DNA from: Corynebacterium singulare
GTDB taxonomy: Bacteria; Actinomycetota; Actinomycetes; Mycobacteriales; Mycobacteriaceae
Assembly (NCBI RefSeq): GCF_000833575.1
Contig: NZ_CP010827.1
Location: 1,244,980-1,308,979, forward strand
DNA: 64,000 bases
Direction of reading: 5' to 3'
Positions within the stretch are counted from its first letter, which is position 1. Each line of letters starts with the position of its first letter. Of this stretch, positions 47,261 to 58,971 are shown in pieces. The notes under the pieces are model-generated. The model ran no database searches, was not told the origin of the DNA, and saw only the letters and a program-made list of their open reading frames with translations. Position numbers and translations under genes: made by a program.

Positions 47261-49047
47261 GCACGCAGCGCCTTGGTAACTGGGCGTGTACGGTCCTTCG
47301 GTGTCCATGGCTTCTCGCGCTGCTCCTCGGCGGCGCAGCGGCGTTCAAGGACGTCGTCGTCCACGTCGAGGGTGAGCTGACGCTCGCGAATGTTGATGGT
47401 GATGGGATCGCCATTTTCTACGAGGCCGATGAGACCGCCGTGAGCGGCTTCCGGGGAAATGTGGCCGATGGACAGGCCAGAGGTGCCGCCGGAGAAGCGC
47501 CCATCCGTAATCAAGGCGCAGGCCTTGCCTAGGCCGGAACCCTTGAGGAAGGACGTTGGGTGCAGCATCTCCTGCATGCCCGGTCCACCGGCAGGGCCCT
47601 CGTAGCGGATGACGATGACATCGCCGGGCTGGACTTCTTTTTTGAGGATGATGGACACGGCTTCTTCCTGTGATTCCACGACGCGGGCAGGGCCGGTGAA
47701 GGTCCACAGTTCCTCTTCCACTCCCGCGGCCTTCACGATGGCGCCGTTGGGGGCTAGGTTGCCGCGCAGGACAACGAGGCCTCCATCGGAGGAGAAAGCA
47801 TGCTCAGCGTCGTGGATGCAGCCATTGGTAGCATCCGTGTCGAGTTCATCCCAGCGGTTGGACTGGGAGAAAGGCTCGGTGGTGCGCACGCCGCCGGGGG
47901 CCGCGAAGAAGAGCTCGCGGGCAGCGTCGGTTGCCTTGCCGCCGCGGATATCCCAATCATCGAGCCACTGCTCGGCATTGTCATAGAGCGCGGTGTGGAC
48001 TTTCATGTTCACGTGGCCGGCGCGGCGCAGTTCGCCCAGGATGGCGGGGATGCCGCCGGCGCGATGCACGTCCTCGATGTGATAGGTGCCGTTGGGGGCC
48101 ACCTTGGACAGGCAGGGCACGCGGTAGGAAATCTCGTTGATGTCCTCCAAGGTGAAGTCCACTTCGCCCTCCTGCGCGGCGGCAAGGGTGTGGAGGATGG
48201 TGTTCGTGGAACCGCCCATGGCCATATCCAACGCCATGGCGTTCGTGAAGGCTTCCTTCGTGGCGATGGAGCGCGGGAGGACCGCGTCATTCTCTTCGCC
48301 GTAGTAGCGCTGGCACATGGCCACGATGGTGCGTCCGGCGTCCTCGAAGAGGCGACGGCGGAAAGCGTGGGTGGCCAGCGTGGTTCCGTTTCCCGGCAGG
48401 GCCAAGCCGAGTGCCTCAGTGAGGCAGTTCATGGAGTTGGCCGTAAACATTCCGGAGCAGGAACCGCAGGTGGGACAGGCAGATTCTTCTACCTGTGCGA
48501 GGCCCTCATCGGAGACGGCATCGCTTGCCGACGCCGTGATGGCCGTAATCAGATCCGTCGGTGCATGAGCCACGCCATCGACGACAACGGCCTTACCGGC
48601 TTCCATTGGGCCGCCGGAGACGAAGATGGTGGGGATGTTGAGGCGCAGGGCCGCGTTGAGCATGCCTGGGGTGATCTTGTCGCAGTTGGAGATGCACACG
48701 AGGGCGTCGGCAGTATGCGCGTTGACCATGTACTCGATGGAATCGGAGATGATCTCGCGCGAGGGGAGGGAATAGAGCATGCCGCTGTGACCCATCGCGA
48801 TGCCATCATCCACGGCAATGGTGTTGAATTCCTTCGGCACGCCGCCGGCTTCGCGCACGGCATCAGCGACGATGTCACCGACGTTCTTCAAGTGCACGTG
48901 CCCAGGCACAAACTGGGTATAAGAGTTGGCGATGGCCACGATGGGCTTGCCGAACTCGTTCTCTTTAGTGCCGGTAGCCCGCCAGAGAGCGCGGGCGCCG
49001 GACGCTTGGCGGCCGACAGTGGTGACTTTAGAGCGCAGCGGGTACAT
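47194..49047 (-). CDS. ilvD: Dihydroxy-acid dehydratase
   Basis: 617 residues. The Fe-S cysteines lie in [11 protein letters not shown] and [32 protein letters not shown] and [12 protein letters not shown] near the C-terminus complete the family pattern. It catalyses the third step of isoleucine/valine synthesis. It is preceded by a PH-like membrane protein gene 2 nt upstream, so it is co-transcribed. The ilvBNC genes are divergent, 2.7 kb away by start. Confidence 0.96.
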   Translation of the reverse strand: MYPLRSKVTTVGRQASGARALWRATGTKENEFGKPIVAIANSYTQFVPGHVHLKNVGDIVADAVREAGGVPKEFNTIAVDDGIAMGHSGMLYSLPSREIISDSIEYMVNAHTADALVCISNCDKITPGMLNAALRLNIPTIFVSGGPMEAGKAVVVDGVAHAPTDLITAITASASDAVSDEGLAQVEESACPTCGSCSGMFTANSMNCLTEALGLALPGNGTTLATHAFRRRLFEDAGRTIVAMCQRYYGEENDAVLPRSIATKEAFTNAMALDMAMGGSTNTILHTLAAAQEGEVDFTLEDINEISYRVPCLSKVAPNGTYHIEDVHRAGGIPAILGELRRAGHVNMKVHTALYDNAEQWLDDWDIRGGKATDAARELFFAAPGGVRTTEPFSQSNRWDELDTDATNGCIHDAEHAFSSDGGLVVLRGNLAPNGAIVKAAGVEEELWTFTGPARVVESQEEAVSIILKKEVQPGDVIVIRYEGPAGGPGMQEMLHPTSFLKGSGLGKACALITDGRFSGGTSGLSIGHISPEAAHGGLIGLVENGDPITINIRERQLTLDVDDDVLERRCAAEEQREKPWTPKDRTRPVTKALRAYANMATSADRGAVRVVDGHVQ

Positions 49048-49049
49048 GT

Positions 49050-49583
49050 TTAGTCCTTCAGTTCGGGGTGTTTATCGAGGTATGCGGCGTATTCCTCCTT
49101 GGAGAGGAGGACTTGCTGGCCGTCGCGGTGGACAATGACCACCTTGTCATCGGCGGCGTCGCGTCCAGCGGTGAGTGCATCGGGGATGCGTCCCTGTGAG
49201 GATTTAGCCAGACGGGGAAGGGAGTTGAATGTCACGCCAGGGAGGTTGACGTTGTCGCCGCCTGCGGTGCGGGCAAAAGCGCGGGAGCGCTGGAAGCCAA
49301 TTCCTTTAAAGTCGTTCCACACAATGTCCTTCGGGCCGCGGAAACCGTAGGTGGTGTGGATGCCTGCGGCGTCCACGGTGGTGCGGGAACGAAGGACCCA
49401 CCAGATGCCCAGTGCTGGGAAGATGAGGATCCAGAAGAGGTACTTCGGCGCCCAGCCGATGCTGAGCAGCGCGATGGCGGCGAGGAGCCCAATTCCGAGG
49501 AGGTGTTCGCGGGTGGGCTTGAACGTTTCGGCCGGGGAGTGGTCGGCGCGGAGGGATGCGTTCTGCGGGTGTGAGGACGTCAT
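49050..49583 (-). CDS. PH-domain-like membrane protein
   Basis: 177 residues from ATG 49583. Two adjacent hydrophobic helices ([36 protein letters not shown]) are followed by a bacterial PH-like domain ([29 protein letters not shown]). The longer frame upstream covers the ilvB leader region and is not conserved. TACGAT lies 8 nt upstream. It is tightly linked to ilvD; no known role in the pathway. Confidence 0.8.
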   Translation of the reverse strand: MTSSHPQNASLRADHSPAETFKPTREHLLGIGLLAAIALLSIGWAPKYLFWILIFPALGIWWVLRSRTTVDAAGIHTTYGFRGPKDIVWNDFKGIGFQRSRAFARTAGGDNVNLPGVTFNSLPRLAKSSQGRIPDALTAGRDAADDKVVIVHRDGQQVLLSKEEYAAYLDKHPELKD

Positions 49584-49705
49584 AGTGGGCCATCGTAATT
49601 GACTGTGGGGTGCCGTGGCGAACCGCCCCACCTGTGAAATCTCGCAAAATGAGAAAAAGATCCCAAAAATGGGGGTAAAGGCCAGCGTGTGCTTTTCTAT
49701 CAGTG

Positions 49706-49769
49706 TACAGTTTATTCCATGATCATTATTCGACTTCACCTCGTAGTACCCGGGCGGCGCGAGCCGTAA
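49706..49769 (+). CDS. ilvB leader peptide with leaderless promoter
   Basis: TACAGT (49706-49711) is followed by exactly 7 nt and ATG 49719. The 16-codon ORF (49719-49769) begins MIIIRLHLVV, i.e. three Ile, two Leu and two Val codons in ten. This closely parallels the leader peptide described upstream of C. glutamicum ilvBNC, where branched-chain amino acid starvation stalls the ribosome and relieves termination. Confidence 0.85.
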
Positions 49770-49795
49770 CGAGTCCACAGTGACGTTGACCTACA

Positions 49796-49841
49796 CGCGC
49801 CCCCGCTACCTTCACACCCACGAAGGACAGACGGGGGCGTT
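49796..49841 (+). terminator. ilvBNC attenuator hairpin
   Basis: CGCCCCCG (49798-49805) pairs with CGGGGGCG (49832-49839), with inner CCTTC/GAAGG pairing. It lies 29 nt after the leader peptide stop and 55 nt before ilvB. The downstream T-run is poor (TTAGTCGT), so termination may need help. Confidence 0.7.
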
Positions 49842-49895
49842 AGTCGTAAGAAATGGTCTCTCCGATATCCACCCCATAGAAGGAGCACACCCACC

Positions 49896-51716
49896 GTGAC
49901 AGCTTCCACTCCGCCACACCAGGCGCCCGAGCGCATCACGGGCGCACACGCCATCGTCCGAACTCTTGAAGATCTTGGTACTGACCTCGTCTTCGGCATT
50001 CCGGGCGGCGCCGTGCTTCCGCTGTATGACGCACTGTTTGAATCGACGAAGCTGCGCCACGTGCTCACCCGCCACGAGCAGGGCGCGGGCCACGCCGCTG
50101 AGGGCTATGCGCAGGCCTCTGGCAAGGTCGGCGTCATGATCGCCACCTCCGGGCCGGGTGCGACCAACTTGGTGACGCCGCTTGCTGACGCCAACCTGGA
50201 CTCCGTCCCCGTTGTAGCCATTACCGGCCAGGTGGGCAGCTCCCTACTGGGTACCGATGCCTTCCAAGAGGCCGATATCCGCGGCATCACGATGCCAATT
50301 ACTAAGCACAACTTCATCGTCACGGATGCCGCAGACATTCCGGCCGCCATCTCCGCTGCTTTCCACTTGGCTTCAACCGGCCGCCCTGGCCCAGTCCTCG
50401 TGGATATTCCGAAGGACGTGCAAAACGCCTACATGGACTACACCGGTCCGGAGATGATGGACCTGCCGGGCTACAAGCCCAACACCACCCCGCACCCGCG
50501 CCAAATTACTCAGGCGGTCAAGCGCATTGCCCGCGCCGAGAAGCCGGTGCTGTACATAGGCGGTGGCGTTATCAAGGCGAATGCAGCGCGCGAGTTGCGT
50601 GAGTTTGCTGAGCTGACCGGCATCCCCGTGGTCACCACCCTCATGGCCCTGGGATCCTTTCCGGATTCGCACCCGCAACACATGGGTATGCCGGGAATGC
50701 ACGGTTCGGTTCCGGCGGTGGCTGCCCTGCAGCGCGCAGACCTCATCATCGCGATCGGCGCGCGTTTCGATGACCGCGTCACTGGTGATACCTCTACTTT
50801 CGCGCCGAATGCGGAGGTTATCCACGCCGATATTGACCCGGCAGAGGTGGGTAAAATTCGCGAGGTCTCCATCCCGATTGTGGGTGATGCCCGCGAGGTT
50901 CTTCTGCGTCTGACCAAGGCCTATGAGAACGACACCGAGATCTCCGCGCCTAACATTGGCGCGTGGATGGACTACCTCACTGACATGCAGCGCCGCTTTC
51001 CGCGTGGTTTCGAGCCCACTCCCGATGGCCTGCTCAATCCGCAACATGTCATTGAGAAGCTCAGTGACATTGTCGGGCCTGAGGCAATCTACTGTGCTGG
51101 TGTGGGGCAGCACCAGATGTGGTCGGCACAATTCCTCGACTTTGAGCACCCGCGTAGCTGGATCAACTCGGGCGGTGCCGGCACGATGGGCTACGCCGTC
51201 CCCGCGGCGCTCGGCGCCAAGGCAGCCATGCCGGAGCACGAGGTGTGGGCGATTGATGGTGATGGATGCTTCCAGATGACCAATCAGGAGCTCACGACGG
51301 CCGCGGTGGAAGGATTCCCCATTAAGGTGGCCGTCATTAACAATGGCAACTTGGGCATGGTGCGCCAATGGCAGACGCTCTTCTATGACAACAAGTACTC
51401 CCATACGAAGCTGCGTGAGCATGATGAGTACGTGCCGGACTTTGTGAAGCTCAGCGAGGCGCTGGGATGCGAGTCTATTCGCGTGACCTCAGAGGAGGAG
51501 ATTGTCCCGGCCATCGAACGCGCGCGGGAAATCAATGACCGCCCGGTGGTTATTGACTTCATTGTGGGGCATGACGCTCAGGTGTGGCCGATGATTGGCG
51601 GCGGCGCCTCGAACGAGGAAATCCAGTACGCGTTGGGCCTGCGCCCGCTATTCGATGACAACGAGTCCGCGGCCGAGGAACCGGCCGAAATCCACGAATC
51701 TCTCGAGGAGGCCTAA
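49896..51716 (+). CDS. ilvB: Acetolactate synthase, large (catalytic) subunit
   Basis: 606 residues. TPP-enzyme motifs: the catalytic Glu in [14 protein letters not shown], the TPP diphosphate motif [12 protein letters not shown]...INN, and FAD-region [11 protein letters not shown]. It forms acetolactate or acetohydroxybutyrate, the first shared step to valine, leucine and isoleucine. GTG 49896 follows GAAGGAG. It is followed by ilvN after 5 nt. Confidence 0.97.
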   Translation: MTASTPPHQAPERITGAHAIVRTLEDLGTDLVFGIPGGAVLPLYDALFESTKLRHVLTRHEQGAGHAAEGYAQASGKVGVMIATSGPGATNLVTPLADANLDSVPVVAITGQVGSSLLGTDAFQEADIRGITMPITKHNFIVTDAADIPAAISAAFHLASTGRPGPVLVDIPKDVQNAYMDYTGPEMMDLPGYKPNTTPHPRQITQAVKRIARAEKPVLYIGGGVIKANAARELREFAELTGIPVVTTLMALGSFPDSHPQHMGMPGMHGSVPAVAALQRADLIIAIGARFDDRVTGDTSTFAPNAEVIHADIDPAEVGKIREVSIPIVGDAREVLLRLTKAYENDTEISAPNIGAWMDYLTDMQRRFPRGFEPTPDGLLNPQHVIEKLSDIVGPEAIYCAGVGQHQMWSAQFLDFEHPRSWINSGGAGTMGYAVPAALGAKAAMPEHEVWAIDGDGCFQMTNQELTTAAVEGFPIKVAVINNGNLGMVRQWQTLFYDNKYSHTKLREHDEYVPDFVKLSEALGCESIRVTSEEEIVPAIERAREINDRPVVIDFIVGHDAQVWPMIGGGASNEEIQYALGLRPLFDDNESAAEEPAEIHESLEEA

Positions 51717-51721
51717 GAACC

Positions 51722-52237
51722 ATGGCTAAAGACGACATCACTCGCCACACCCTGTCCGTGCTTGTCGAGGATATTGAGGGCATCATCTCCCGCGTCACCG
51801 GCATGTTTACCCGCCGCGGCTACAACCTGATCTCCTTGGTGTCCGCCAAAACTGAGACCGAAGGCATTAACCGCCTCACTATCGTGGTCGACGCTTCCGA
51901 GGTGATCACTGAGCAGGTGACCAAACAGCTCAACAAGATCGTGCCTGTGCTCAAGGTGGTGGAGCTCGAAGAGGAGAGCACCATCGCGCGGGCCATCATG
52001 TTGGTCAAGGTAGCGGCCGATAACACCAACCGGCCGCAGGTGGTCGACGCTGTGAACATCTTCCGCGCCCGCATTGTGGACGTGGCGCCGGAGTCCGTGG
52101 TCGTTGAGGCTACAGGTACACCGGGCAAGCTGCGAGCGCTTCTCGACGTCCTCGAGCCCTTCGGCATCCGCGAACTGGTTCAGTCTGGTCACGTGGCGCT
52201 GGCTCGTGGCCCGAAGGCGATGGCACCTTCAAAATAA
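51722..52237 (+). CDS. ilvN: Acetolactate synthase, regulatory subunit
   Basis: 171 residues. The N-terminal ACT domain (HTLSVLVEDIEGIISRVTGMFTRRGYNL) binds valine for feedback inhibition. The C-terminal part (TGTPGKLRALLDVLEPFGIRELVQSG) is the IlvH-type second domain. It partners IlvB. Overlapping expression with ilvB is likely. Confidence 0.97.
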   Translation: MAKDDITRHTLSVLVEDIEGIISRVTGMFTRRGYNLISLVSAKTETEGINRLTIVVDASEVITEQVTKQLNKIVPVLKVVELEEESTIARAIMLVKVAADNTNRPQVVDAVNIFRARIVDVAPESVVVEATGTPGKLRALLDVLEPFGIRELVQSGHVALARGPKAMAPSK

Positions 52238-52273
52238 AATCTCACAATGTGGACGTAGCGTCCCAAACTGTGA

Positions 52274-53335
<1,062 letters not shown>

Positions 53336-53350
53336 GTCATCAACCTGAAG

Positions 53351-53383
53351 ACTCCCTCTAGCTGGCGTGGCTGGAGGGAGTTT
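53351..53383 (+). terminator. Terminator after ilvC
   Basis: ACTCCCTC (53351-53358) pairs with GAGGGAGT (53374-53381) across a 15-nt loop and leads into TTTC. It ends the ilvBNC transcript before the DUF262 gene. Confidence 0.75.
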
Positions 53384-53456
53384 CACATGTTTGGTAACGC
53401 AGCACACATCGCTCTTAAACGGGCACGTTCCCACATCTGCTAGTAGGCTCGGAGCC

Positions 53457-55250
53457 ATGGGTTTTTCTACGCCAAGCTATGACCTCTCTGACCTCTTCGC
53501 TCGCATCGACCGCGGGGATATCCAGCTTCCGGATTTCCAGCGCGCATACTCCTGGGATGAAGACCGCATCCGCTCTCTCATCGTGACCGTGCTGCGCGGT
53601 TATCCGCTTGGTGCCTTCCTCGCGTTGGACACTCGTAACGAGACCATGCGCTTCCGTCCCCGTGTACTGGCTGGTGCGCCGGACACTGGGGTAAATCCAG
53701 GTCTGCTGCTTCTTGACGGTCAGCAGCGCCTCACCTCTCTCTATCACTGTTTCCGGGGCGAGGGCTGCGTGGACACCACGGATTTCCGTTCCAAGAAGGT
53801 TTCCCGCAAGTTCTACGTGGACCTGCGAAAAGCAACGAGCGAAGACATCATGCCGGATGAGGCCGTGTTCGCCGTTAACCGGCATGGCGAGCTGCGCTCC
53901 CATTTTGCCCCGGAAATTGAAGGCTCCCTGTCAGATCGCGATGCTGCCATCAACGCGTGCTGCATCCCGGTCTCGGCTCTGCTCAGCGAAGAAGGCACCA
54001 GCATGCTCTTCGAGCTGGCCGCTGCGAACAACGGCACAAACCGCGATGTCGTCGCGGCCTTCAACAACCGGATTCTGCGGCCGTTGTCGGGCTACGCCGT
54101 GCCGATGATCCGTCTTTCCCGCGAAACGGCCCGCGCCGGTATCGGCTCAATCTTCGCCCAAGTCAACTCTGCCGGTCTTCAGATGGATGTCTTTGATCTG
54201 CTTACCGCAGTGTTTGCCTCGGAGGATCCGGACTTCCACTTGGCGGAGGAGTGGGCGGACGTCGAGAAGCAACTGCGTTCTTTCCCTGCTCTGGATGGTA
54301 TTGGCCGCAACGAATTCCTCTCTGCCGTGTCCCTGTTGGTCTCGGGCAAGAAGGGCAATGCCGGAGGCCAGCGCGAGGACATTCTGCAGTTGTCACTTGC
54401 GGATTACCGCGCGGCATCGGAAACGCTCGTTAGCACCTTCCGGGAAGTGGCAGAGTTTTTGGCGGAGCGCTGCATCCTGTCGCTTGAGCAAGTTCCGTAC
54501 TCCGAGCAAATTGTTCCGCTTGCCGTCATCCTTGCCCGCTTGGCCGAGAGCAGCGGCGTTCTGGCCAGCCAGGATGCTAGGGACCGACTCAACCAGTGGT
54601 TCTGGAGCGGCGTGTTTGGTGAGCTCTATGGCTCCTCGGCGGTGAAATTGCGTGCCGCGCGTGACGTCGATGAGGTCACCGCATGGGTAGCAGGGGAGAC
54701 TGATGCGATACCTAAGACGGTGCGTGATGCTACCTTCCGTGAATCCCGTCTGTTGTCGGTCGGGGAACACGATGGCGTGTGGCACGGCCTATATGCCCTG
54801 CTCATGGCCCGCGGTGCTAAGGATTGGCGCACTGGCCAGCCCTTCAACCGCCGCACGTTCGAGGAACTGAAGCCGGGATTCTTCCCCATTTTCCCGCTCT
54901 CGTGGTGCCAGCGTCACGGTGTGAGCCCGGTGCTGGCGAATTCCGTGCTCAACCGCACTCCCATGGGCAAACGCACAGAGGTGGTTCTTGATGGACACTC
55001 TCCGGAACGCTATCTGCCGCGCGTGCAGTCCAAGTCAATCATGGAAGATGCCGAGTTTGATGCGGTACTGGGCTCACACGACCTTCAACCGTCATTGCTG
55101 ACTTCGACGACCGCGCATCAGTTCTTTGCGGATCGCCGCGAACGCTTCGTGGGCATCGTCGAATATGCACTCAACAAGTCTGTGGTGCGCGATGTGGATG
55201 AAGCGAACTTGTCCGGTGGTGAGGAGGGCCCGCAGGCCTTTGCGCACTAA
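53457..55250 (+). CDS. DUF262 protein with degenerate HNH (GmrSD-like)
   Basis: 597 residues from ATG 53457 (TAGGCT plus exactly 7 nt upstream). The N-terminal DUF262 domain is intact: QLPDFQRAYSWDEDRI at 23-38 and LLLDGQQRLTSL at 84-95, with IFAQVNSAGLQMDVFDLLTA at ~232-251. The C-terminal region that in GmrSD/DUF1524 proteins reads HHIFP is here FFPIFP (475-480), and the Asn-Arg part (VLNRTPMG) remains. The HNH nuclease is thus probably inactive, while the NTP-sensing part is kept. It could be a former Type IV restriction or phage-defence protein put to another use. Confidence 0.8.
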   Translation: MGFSTPSYDLSDLFARIDRGDIQLPDFQRAYSWDEDRIRSLIVTVLRGYPLGAFLALDTRNETMRFRPRVLAGAPDTGVNPGLLLLDGQQRLTSLYHCFRGEGCVDTTDFRSKKVSRKFYVDLRKATSEDIMPDEAVFAVNRHGELRSHFAPEIEGSLSDRDAAINACCIPVSALLSEEGTSMLFELAAANNGTNRDVVAAFNNRILRPLSGYAVPMIRLSRETARAGIGSIFAQVNSAGLQMDVFDLLTAVFASEDPDFHLAEEWADVEKQLRSFPALDGIGRNEFLSAVSLLVSGKKGNAGGQREDILQLSLADYRAASETLVSTFREVAEFLAERCILSLEQVPYSEQIVPLAVILARLAESSGVLASQDARDRLNQWFWSGVFGELYGSSAVKLRAARDVDEVTAWVAGETDAIPKTVRDATFRESRLLSVGEHDGVWHGLYALLMARGAKDWRTGQPFNRRTFEELKPGFFPIFPLSWCQRHGVSPVLANSVLNRTPMGKRTEVVLDGHSPERYLPRVQSKSIMEDAEFDAVLGSHDLQPSLLTSTTAHQFFADRRERFVGIVEYALNKSVVRDVDEANLSGGEEGPQAFAH

Positions 55251-56139
55251 CGCTTTATGGGCAGTGCTCGCGGTGGGAGGCCTTGCTGTGGGTGCAACGG
55301 GCTGTTCATCCTGGGGCCGCGGCGAGCCTCTTGTGACGCAAGAGATTACTGCGGTTCCCGATGCCGAGATTGACCTCGAGCGTGCGAGTGAGGAAAACCG
55401 TCTGCGACTTATCGATCCCAAATTTGATCACGTGGTCGCCGTTCTCGACGACCCGTCGGGGGTGGAATCTGCCCGGCTCTTTTTCAATCAGACCAATGCT
55501 CTCATTGTTGCGGAGAATACTGACGCTGCGGCCTTGCGCGCAGCCTCGCTGAGTGTGTCTCAGCGTATTCCTATGGTGATGTATGATGAGTCGATTCGGG
55601 GGCAGATTTCTGAGCTGGCCACGGACTTGGGCGTGGACCAGATTGTGGTGGTCGGTGATGTCCCTTGGGCTAGCCAGTATGGCTTGCGGGAGGTTATCCA
55701 TGATCCCGGTAATACCAAGGCATTAGGGGAGTACACGGCGTTTCGTTTCACCTCTAAAGTGGTCAAGGATCCTAGCCGCATAGTGGATAACGTGGCGCAC
55801 CTTAATTCTTCGGAGAAGACTGAGCTTAAGGCAGCGTGGGAGCCGTTGCCCGAGCGCATCACCAAGGAGAAGATGCCCGCCATCCCCGCAGAAGCCCGGC
55901 GCGATTCACAGATGGCGCCGGTGATCGTCGCTACCGTCGATAGCCCTGTGGCAAATGTCGCCAACGCTAATGCCTACGGTGGTACCGTCATGGTCATGCC
56001 GAATCCCGATCCTTCGGCAACAAAGGTCGGAGCGGCGATGACGGCGGGGCTAGAAAAGGGGCCGATCGTGGCGCTCGGACCGGAATTCGGTTCAGTGACA
56101 GAATTCACGCATAAAATAGCTCAGGGCTGGAAAGAATAA
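55216..56139 (+). CDS. Putative lipoprotein, cell-wall-binding-repeat-2-like
   Basis: About 307 residues. Basic N-terminus (RRARRPLR), hydrophobic stretch and lipobox-like VGATGC with Cys30 indicate a lipoprotein. The mature part has repeated modules ending VVVGDVPW and MVMYDES, resembling the cell wall-binding repeat 2 fold. GTG 55216 or 55219 is the likely start, inside the end of the DUF262 gene, so the two are coupled. Function unknown. Confidence 0.7.
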   Translation: MVRRARRPLRTNALWAVLAVGGLAVGATGCSSWGRGEPLVTQEITAVPDAEIDLERASEENRLRLIDPKFDHVVAVLDDPSGVESARLFFNQTNALIVAENTDAAALRAASLSVSQRIPMVMYDESIRGQISELATDLGVDQIVVVGDVPWASQYGLREVIHDPGNTKALGEYTAFRFTSKVVKDPSRIVDNVAHLNSSEKTELKAAWEPLPERITKEKMPAIPAEARRDSQMAPVIVATVDSPVANVANANAYGGTVMVMPNPDPSATKVGAAMTAGLEKGPIVALGPEFGSVTEFTHKIAQGWKE

Positions 56140-56183
56140 ACTACACTTCACGGCATCAACTCGTTAGCCTAGTGAAGGAAGTT

Positions 56184-57770
56184 ATGTCGAAGCCGGTCGT
56201 ACTTATCGCCGATAAGCTTGCAGAATCCACCGTATCTGCTTTGGGGGACAGTGTTGAGGTTCGCTGGGTGGACGGCCCTCATCGTGAGGAGCTGCTCGCG
56301 GCAGTTCCGGAAGCTGACGCCCTCCTCGTGCGTTCTGCCACAACAGTGGATGCTGAGGTTTTGTCTGCTGCCGAGAAGCTGAAGATCGTCGGCCGCGCCG
56401 GTGTGGGCTTGGACAATGTTGACATCCCTGCGGCCACCGAACGCGGCGTTATGGTAGTGAATGCCCCGACCTCTAATATTCACTCGGCCTGTGAGCAGGC
56501 CATCGCCCTGCTGTTGGCCACCGCGCGCCAGGTTCCAGTAGCAGACCAGTCTCTGCGTCAGGGTGAGTGGAAGCGCTCCTCCTTCAAGGGCGTGGAAATC
56601 TTCGGCAAAACCATCGGTATTGTGGGCTTCGGTCACATCGGTCAGCTCTTTGCGCAGCGTCTCCTTGCTTTTGAGACCACGGTTATCGCGCACGATCCCT
56701 ACGCCAACCCGGCTCGCGCGGCGGCACTCGGTGTGGAGCTGGTTGGCCTCGAAGAACTCATGTCCCGCTCTGATTTCGTGACCATTCACCTGCCCAAGAC
56801 TCCGGAGACTGCCGGAATGTTCGATGCCGAGCTGCTGTCCAAGGCTAAGAAGGGTCAGATCATCATTAATGCTGCCCGCGGTGGCCTTGTCGATGAGGCG
56901 GCGCTTGCGGAGTCCATTAAGTCCGGCCACCACCGCGGTGCCGGCTTTGACGTCTATGCTACTGAGCCGTGCACGGATTCCCCGCTCTTCGAGCTTCCGC
57001 AGGTCACCGTGTCTCCGCACCTGGGCGCTTCCACTGTTGAGGCCCAAGATCGTGCCGGTACCGATGTTGCTGCGTCTGTTCTCAAGGCTCTGGCCGGTGA
57101 GTTCGTGGCGGATGCCGTCAACGTAGAAGGCGGCAAGGTGGGCGAGGAAGTTGCCGGCTGGTTGGATCTCGCTCGCAAGCTCGGTCTCGTCGCTGGCAAC
57201 CTGCTTCACTCGGCTCCGGTGGCTGTTGAGGTTGAGGCCTGTGGTGAGCTGTCCACCGAGGATGTCTCCGCGCTCGGCCTGTCTGCCGTCCGTGGTTTGT
57301 TCTCCGGTGTGGTCTCGGAGACAGTGACTTTTGTGAACGCGATGCAGATTGCGGAAAGCCGCGGCGTGAGTGTTGATGTGAGGACTGAGGTGGAGTCGAA
57401 GGGGCACCGCTCCTCCGTCGTGGTGAAGATTATCGGCTCGGACGGTGAGGTATCTCAGCTGACTGGTGCGCTGACCGGCATCGATGGTGTGGAGAAGATT
57501 ATTCGCATCAACGGCCGTGGCGTGGATATGCGAGCAACCGGCCGCAACCTCTTCTTCTCCTATAAGGATGCTCCTGGCGCACTGGGCACCGTAGGCACCA
57601 AGCTGGGTGCCGCCGGCATTAACATCGTGGCTGCTGCGCTCACCCAGGGTAAGGAAGTTGATGACGCTGTCCTCATCCTGCGTGTTGAGCGTGAGGTTCC
57701 GGAGGAGCTCATTGAGGAAATCAACGCTGCGCTGGGTGCGAGCTGCCGCCAGCTTGATCTTGACGCCTAA
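56184..57770 (+). CDS. serA: D-3-phosphoglycerate dehydrogenase
   Basis: 528 residues, long (type I) form. [12 protein letters not shown] and [13 protein letters not shown] are the NAD-binding motifs; [10 protein letters not shown] and the catalytic His region follow. The allosteric substrate-binding domain (ASB) and C-terminal ACT domain ([23 protein letters not shown]) follow. It starts serine synthesis. ATG 56184 follows GAAGGAAG. Confidence 0.96.
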   Translation: MSKPVVLIADKLAESTVSALGDSVEVRWVDGPHREELLAAVPEADALLVRSATTVDAEVLSAAEKLKIVGRAGVGLDNVDIPAATERGVMVVNAPTSNIHSACEQAIALLLATARQVPVADQSLRQGEWKRSSFKGVEIFGKTIGIVGFGHIGQLFAQRLLAFETTVIAHDPYANPARAAALGVELVGLEELMSRSDFVTIHLPKTPETAGMFDAELLSKAKKGQIIINAARGGLVDEAALAESIKSGHHRGAGFDVYATEPCTDSPLFELPQVTVSPHLGASTVEAQDRAGTDVAASVLKALAGEFVADAVNVEGGKVGEEVAGWLDLARKLGLVAGNLLHSAPVAVEVEACGELSTEDVSALGLSAVRGLFSGVVSETVTFVNAMQIAESRGVSVDVRTEVESKGHRSSVVVKIIGSDGEVSQLTGALTGIDGVEKIIRINGRGVDMRATGRNLFFSYKDAPGALGTVGTKLGAAGINIVAAALTQGKEVDDAVLILRVEREVPEELIEEINAALGASCRQLDLDA

Positions 57771-57893
57771 AGGAACAATGCACCAAGGCCGTTCGTGCTC
57801 ACTGTGAGGGGAAACCTTCGCCAGCGCGAGCGGCTTCGCTGCTTTCTGGTGGGCATACTTGGGTTCGGCCTACGGGGAGGGGTGAACGTGGTA

Positions 57894-57920
57894 TTCTCAC
57901 AATTATCCAATATGTGAGAA
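57894..57920. promoter_or_regulatory. Inverted repeat upstream of leuB
   Basis: TTCTCACA (57894-57901) and TGTGAGAA (57913-57920) flank 11 nt, overlapping TATTCT and CAATAT -10-like boxes. It could be the site of an LtbR-type IclR regulator, known to control leu genes in C. glutamicum. A shorter TCTCACAATGTGGA lies before ilvC. Confidence 0.55.
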
Positions 57921-57934
57921 AGGAATCCCGCAAT

Positions 57935-58954
57935 ATGAAACTGGCAGTGATTGGCGGCGACGGCATCGGACCCGAGGTAACCGCAGAAGCACTCAAGGTA
58001 CTTCGTGCTGTACGTACGGACATTGAGGTCACAGACTATGACCTCGGCGCCCGTCGCTACCTGCGCAATGGGGAATTGCTCACCGAGGATGACCTGGCTT
58101 CCCTGCGCGAGCACGACGCCATCCTGCTTGGTGCTATCGGCGCGCCAGGAGAGGTTGCTCCGGGCATTCTAGAACGTGGATTGTTGCTGAAGATGCGCTT
58201 CGCGTTGGACCACCACGTTAACCTGCGCCCCGCCAAGTTGTACCCGACATCGACCTCGCCGCTGGCTAATCCAGGCGAGATAGATTTTGTCGTCGTGCGT
58301 GAGGGCACCGAAGGACTTTACTGCGGCAACGGTGGCACGCTGCGTGAGGGAACCGAGCATGAGGTTGCTTCCGAGGTGTCCCAGAACACTCGCTTTGGTG
58401 TCGAACGAGTCGTGCGCGATGCTTTTGAGCGCGCCATGGGACGCCGCAAGCACGTTACCCTTGTCCACAAAACCAACGTGTTGGTCAATGCTGGTGGGCT
58501 GTGGCAGCGAACCGTCGACGAGGTTGCCGCCGAGTACCCCGAGGTCGCTGTGGACTACAACCACATCGATGCTGCGACCATTTACATGGTTACTGACCCG
58601 GCCCGCTATGACGTCATTGTGACCGATAACCTCTTTGGCGATATTCTTACTGACCTCGCTGGTGCAGTGACCGGCGGCATCGGTCTCGCAGCCTCCGGCA
58701 ATATCGATGCCTCTGGTAAGAATCCGTCCATGTTCGAGCCTGTTCATGGTTCAGCCCCGGATATTGCTGGGCAGGGGATTGCGGACCCCACTGCTGCAAT
58801 CTTGTCGGCGGCGATGTTGCTGCGTCATAGTGGCGACGAGGAGAATGCGGTGCGCGTGGAAGAGGCAGTGGCCGAGGACGTGTCCTCGCGCGGTGATGCC
58901 CCAGTGCGTACGACCGAGATTGGTGACCGAATCGCCTCCGCACTGCACTCGTAG
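57935..58954 (+). CDS. leuB: 3-isopropylmalate dehydrogenase
   Basis: 339 residues from ATG 57935 ([16 protein letters not shown]). It has [27 protein letters not shown], and [21 protein letters not shown], the isocitrate/isopropylmalate family pattern. It performs the third step specific to leucine. AGAAAGGAA lies 9 nt upstream; the in-frame GTG 57914 is inside the inverted repeat and less likely. Confidence 0.96.
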   Translation: MKLAVIGGDGIGPEVTAEALKVLRAVRTDIEVTDYDLGARRYLRNGELLTEDDLASLREHDAILLGAIGAPGEVAPGILERGLLLKMRFALDHHVNLRPAKLYPTSTSPLANPGEIDFVVVREGTEGLYCGNGGTLREGTEHEVASEVSQNTRFGVERVVRDAFERAMGRRKHVTLVHKTNVLVNAGGLWQRTVDEVAAEYPEVAVDYNHIDAATIYMVTDPARYDVIVTDNLFGDILTDLAGAVTGGIGLAASGNIDASGKNPSMFEPVHGSAPDIAGQGIADPTAAILSAAMLLRHSGDEENAVRVEEAVAEDVSSRGDAPVRTTEIGDRIASALHS

Positions 58955-58971
58955 CCCTGTAATCTTGGCGC

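Noticed and set aside
57779..57808. 9-codon ORF after serA as a leuB leader peptide
   Set aside because: It contains a single Leu codon and no attenuator hairpin follows before leuB.
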